Below, one piece after another: positions 30,604 to 32,569 of a stretch of 32,569 nucleotides of DNA (position 1 is its first letter; each line of letters opens with the position of its first letter). The notes under the pieces were generated by a model. That model was given only the letters and a program-made list of their open reading frames with translations, made no database searches and was not told the DNA's origin. The position numbers were made by a program, and so were the translations under genes. The stretch covers positions 1 through 32,569 of IMG/VR virus record IMGVR_UViG_3300027977_001065; one strand, given 5' to 3'. This DNA is from a virus.

Positions 30604-31344
30604 CTAAAACTGTATTTTTAAAGCAGGTGGTCCCAATTCAGGTTCAGCTGCTATTTGTTGTGCAGAAGCACCTATACCTAATTTTGTGTGTCGCCATCTA
30701 TGACAAGAAGCCATATCGGTTAAAGCATCTACTTCATCTTCTAAAGCTTTTTGTTGGCCCAATAAAGTAGCTACTGAACTATTGAAACTTGTAACTTTAG
30801 AATTAATTTTTTCTACAAGTTGAGCAACAGTTATACCTCTAGCAGTTGCTAATGTTGTTAACATAGGAACGCTAGCAGAATTATTAGCAGTATATTTTGC
30901 TGCTTCTTCTTTTTGTTGTTCTAACGATAGTTGTTCTAATACTGAATAATTTTTTCCTAATTCTTTTACTTTATCATTAAATCTATCTCTAATATATTTT
31001 TTAAAAACTATTTTATTAAAATTAACACCAGCTGCAAAATCATCCGCAATCATATCGTATCTAACTTTAGGAGCATCTTCAGTTACAACCACTTCAGGAA
31101 AATCTTCAACAATACTTGTACCTAATTTTAAATTAATATATCCTCTATATGCGTCAGCGAAAATACCAGACTTGGCTTGTGCGTGTGTTAAAACATCTGC
31201 ATTTAATTTTTGTAAATCTAATCTTGCATCTTGGTATTCATCTAATATATAAGATACAGTATACGCACCGTAACTTGTATAGCTTTGTAACCAACCAATG
31301 CCTGAAGCATCTTTAATTTTTAATAATACGAATAGTTTAGCCAT
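30604..31344 (-). CDS. Hypothetical late protein (246 aa), tail-region, DUF4376-like C-terminus
   Basis: Not a recognised family. The N-terminal 35 residues (MAKLFVLLKIKDASGIGW, then Tyr/Ser-rich) are strand-like. The middle is Asp/Lys-rich. About 145-215 form helices with PMLTTLATARGITVAQLVEKI and a coiled segment (SSVATLLGQQKALEDEVDALTDM), which recalls the helical domain (DUF4376-like) of tail-fibre-associated proteins. It ends in a Pro/Ala tail. A late promoter lies 30 bases upstream of the ATG, with AAGG as ribosome site, so it is made with structural proteins. It overlaps the upstream gene by eight bases. A tail-fibre assembly or virion role is likely but unproven. Confidence 0.65.
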   Translation of the reverse strand: MAKLFVLLKIKDASGIGWLQSYTSYGAYTVSYILDEYQDARLDLQKLNADVLTHAQAKSGIFADAYRGYINLKLGTSIVEDFPEVVVTEDAPKVRYDMIADDFAAGVNFNKIVFKKYIRDRFNDKVKELGKNYSVLEQLSLEQQKEEAAKYTANNSASVPMLTTLATARGITVAQLVEKINSKVTSFNSSVATLLGQQKALEDEVDALTDMASCHRWRHTKLGIGASAQQIAAEPELGPPALKIQF

Positions 31345-32167
31345 TTGTGTTATCCTTAATATCGTTATACTTACTATTTATAAGAGTATTATTCTTACTT
31401 ATATCACTTTCTAATAAATTTTCAGATATAAATTCATTACTAATACCCATATTTTCCATTCTTTGTTTATTTACTGGATTTATATAACCTAATTTTAAAT
31501 CATTTATAGCTTTTTCAGTTAATAATCCCATACCTGTGCCTACTCTTACAGTGTAATCACTTGTTAAAGATAAACATTCAGCTATATCTTCTGGCGCCAT
31601 CATAGCTATAGCGTCCATATTTCCAGTACCTATTTTACCATAGGCTAACATTTCCATACTTGCTTGTTTAGCTAATTTAGTAATCCAGTGTTGTTTTTCT
31701 AACTTTTCCTCTAATTCTTCGTTACCAAAAACATCAATTAACTTTGTGCCATCAGGCAAAACGGCAGTAGGACTATTCAACATTTCTTTAATTATTTTTA
31801 GTATTCTATTTTTTTCTTTATTAGCACTTACAAGAGCATCTTCGTGCCTTTTTAAATCTTTTTTAATGTTTAATAAGTCTATTTCTATGTATTTTTTTTC
31901 AATTTCGTTTTTAGAATTTCTAAGCTTTTCTTCTTCAACTAATTGTTCTAAATTTTTTCTTTCAATTTCCCATTGTATATGTAAATAAGAATCTTGTCTA
32001 ACTCTTAATTCTAAAAACATTTGTTTTAATCGGTGGTAAGGTGTAACTTGTGAATGGCCGACAAAGTGTTTTAGTTTAAATTCAGCTACAGAGCTATCAA
32101 CATTACCATTTGCAAATTCAATTAATTCTTTATCGTCATTAAAGTTTACTCTTTCACTATTTTTCAT
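31337..32167 (-). CDS. Hypothetical late protein with coiled coil (276 aa)
   Basis: I do not recognise the family. Residues about 50-125 form a long charged helix or coiled coil (RQDSYLHIQWEIERKNLEQL, then EKLRNSKNEIEKKYIEIDLL), followed by a Gly/Met-rich segment (MEMLAYGKIGTGNMDAIAMM) and a polar tail. No signal peptide is present. I chose the ATG at 32167 because GGAG lies seven bases upstream. The ATG at 32179 (four residues earlier) would have the same GGAG inside its own coding part. The late promoter at 32190-32197 then gives a leader of about 16 bases. Proteins of this kind occur in marine T4-like tail regions, but no role is known to me. Confidence 0.65.
   Translation of the reverse strand: MKNSERVNFNDDKELIEFANGNVDSSVAEFKLKHFVGHSQVTPYHRLKQMFLELRVRQDSYLHIQWEIERKNLEQLVEEEKLRNSKNEIEKKYIEIDLLNIKKDLKRHEDALVSANKEKNRILKIIKEMLNSPTAVLPDGTKLIDVFGNEELEEKLEKQHWITKLAKQASMEMLAYGKIGTGNMDAIAMMAPEDIAECLSLTSDYTVRVGTGMGLLTEKAINDLKLGYINPVNKQRMENMGISNEFISENLLESDISKNNTLINSKYNDIKDNTNG
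31375..31382 (-). promoter_or_regulatory. Late promoter (TATAAATAGTA) for the 246-aa gene
   Basis: An exact box plus GTAAG, placed inside the 3' end of the upstream coding sequence and 30 bases before the ATG at 31344, the spacing expected for a functional late leader. Confidence 0.65.
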
Positions 32168-32189
32168 TTTATTCTCCATAATTTATTAT

Positions 32190-32197
32190 TATTTATA
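32190..32197 (-). promoter_or_regulatory. Late promoter (TATAAATA) for the coiled-coil gene
   Basis: An exact late box in the short gap after the appendage gene stop (32208), followed by an AT-rich leader and GGAG before the ATG at 32167. Confidence 0.65.
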
Positions 32198-32207
32198 CTA
32201 AACTTTT

Positions 32208-32569
32208 TTATGTTCTCCAACCACAATGTCCTGAAGATTGACCAGCATTCGCTGTAGGTTGTAATCCACCAACGTCCGTTCTACTGTTTGTATGATAGTA
32301 TTGTAACCAAGTACCGTTATTTTGAGCACCGTCATAATTACCTATCATATAGCCCCAATCTTGTCCCATTGTAAAGTTTTCTTCACCACAGTCTGCACGA
32401 TATTTTGAAAAAGTGTCAACACTTGAATCTGTTACTAAATTCCAAGTTCTTAAATTATATCCACCATTGTAAGAACCTTCGTTACCACAATAACCTAATC
32501 TTATTTTTGTTGGCATACCTTTTTGTTGCCCGTGAGCCGACCAACGAGATGAACCAGAAACTGCATAAG
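32208..32569 (-). CDS. C-terminal end of a probable tail appendage / adhesin protein (partial)
   Basis: The frame is open through the right edge (codons continue beyond an internal ATG at 32516), so only the last about 120 residues are seen and the true start is outside. The visible part is rich in Gly, Asn, Tyr, Trp, Ser and Thr, with repeated small motifs of the kind GNEGSYNGGYN and GNYDGAQNNGTW, and cysteines in YCGNEG, ADCGEE and GHCGW. This composition fits the receptor-binding tip of a phage fibre or collar protein, with short beta strands held by aromatic and Gly turns. The neighbours are late genes. The cysteines could be paired or metal-bound. Confidence 0.55.
   Translation of the reverse strand, partial: YAVSGSSRWSAHGQQKGMPTKIRLGYCGNEGSYNGGYNLRTWNLVTDSSVDTFSKYRADCGEENFTMGQDWGYMIGNYDGAQNNGTWLQYYHTNSRTDVGGLQPTANAGQSSGHCGWRT

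Overview
The window is a segment of a marine T4-like myovirus genome. It is AT-rich (about 31% GC by eye), and every protein gene I accept is on the minus strand, so transcription runs from the right edge to the left. The evidence is a nearly complete, correctly ordered block of T4 core genes (gp13, 14, 15, 16, 17, 18, 19, 20, 67, 68, 21, 22, 23) followed by recombination and late-transcription genes (UvsY, UvsW, gp55, gp47, gp46). The composition, the small 2-oxoglutarate oxygenases, the peptide deformylase and the bilin genes resemble phages of abundant ocean bacteria such as SAR11 (pelagimyophage type). The host is an inference. Layout from right to left. (1) 32569-30604: the C-terminal end of a probable tail appendage protein and two unknown, late-promoter-led proteins. 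(2) 30571-24872: an accessory island of a U32-peptidase-like/methyltransferase fusion, an unknown protein, a 2OG-Fe(II) oxygenase, a small unknown protein, heme oxygenase, a ferredoxin-dependent bilin reductase and an outer-membrane porin. (3) 24846-10743: the neck, terminase, tail sheath/tube, portal, prohead core, protease, scaffold and capsid genes, ending in a tube-fold tail protein. (4) 10704-1: the early/middle block, consisting of a methyltransferase, UvsY, an oxygenase, UvsW, an unknown protein, sigma factor gp55, two oxygenases, gp47, gp46, another oxygenase, peptide deformylase, a small unknown protein and a DUF4338/DruA-like protein that runs off the left edge. Regulation is legible. 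T4-type late promoters (TATAAATA) lie before gp13, gp18, gp67, gp21, gp22 and the two tail-region unknowns. Sigma70-type promoters with 17-bp spacers precede the methyltransferase-uvsY block, gp55 and the DUF4338 gene. One consensus-like sigma70 promoter faces the opposite way at 7031-7058 and could drive a small antisense RNA. A double hairpin ending in a T-run follows gp23. How it works together: host polymerase would read the early block, gp46/47, UvsY and UvsW would drive recombination-dependent replication, and gp55 would redirect polymerase to the TATAAATA sites for head and tail synthesis. The accessory island is the most interesting part. Heme oxygenase would open host heme to biliverdin and the bilin reductase would reduce it with host ferredoxin. 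The same operon ends in a porin that could alter the infected cell's envelope. No stretch over 300 bases lacks a gene, and I saw no tRNA, CRISPR array or insertion sequence.
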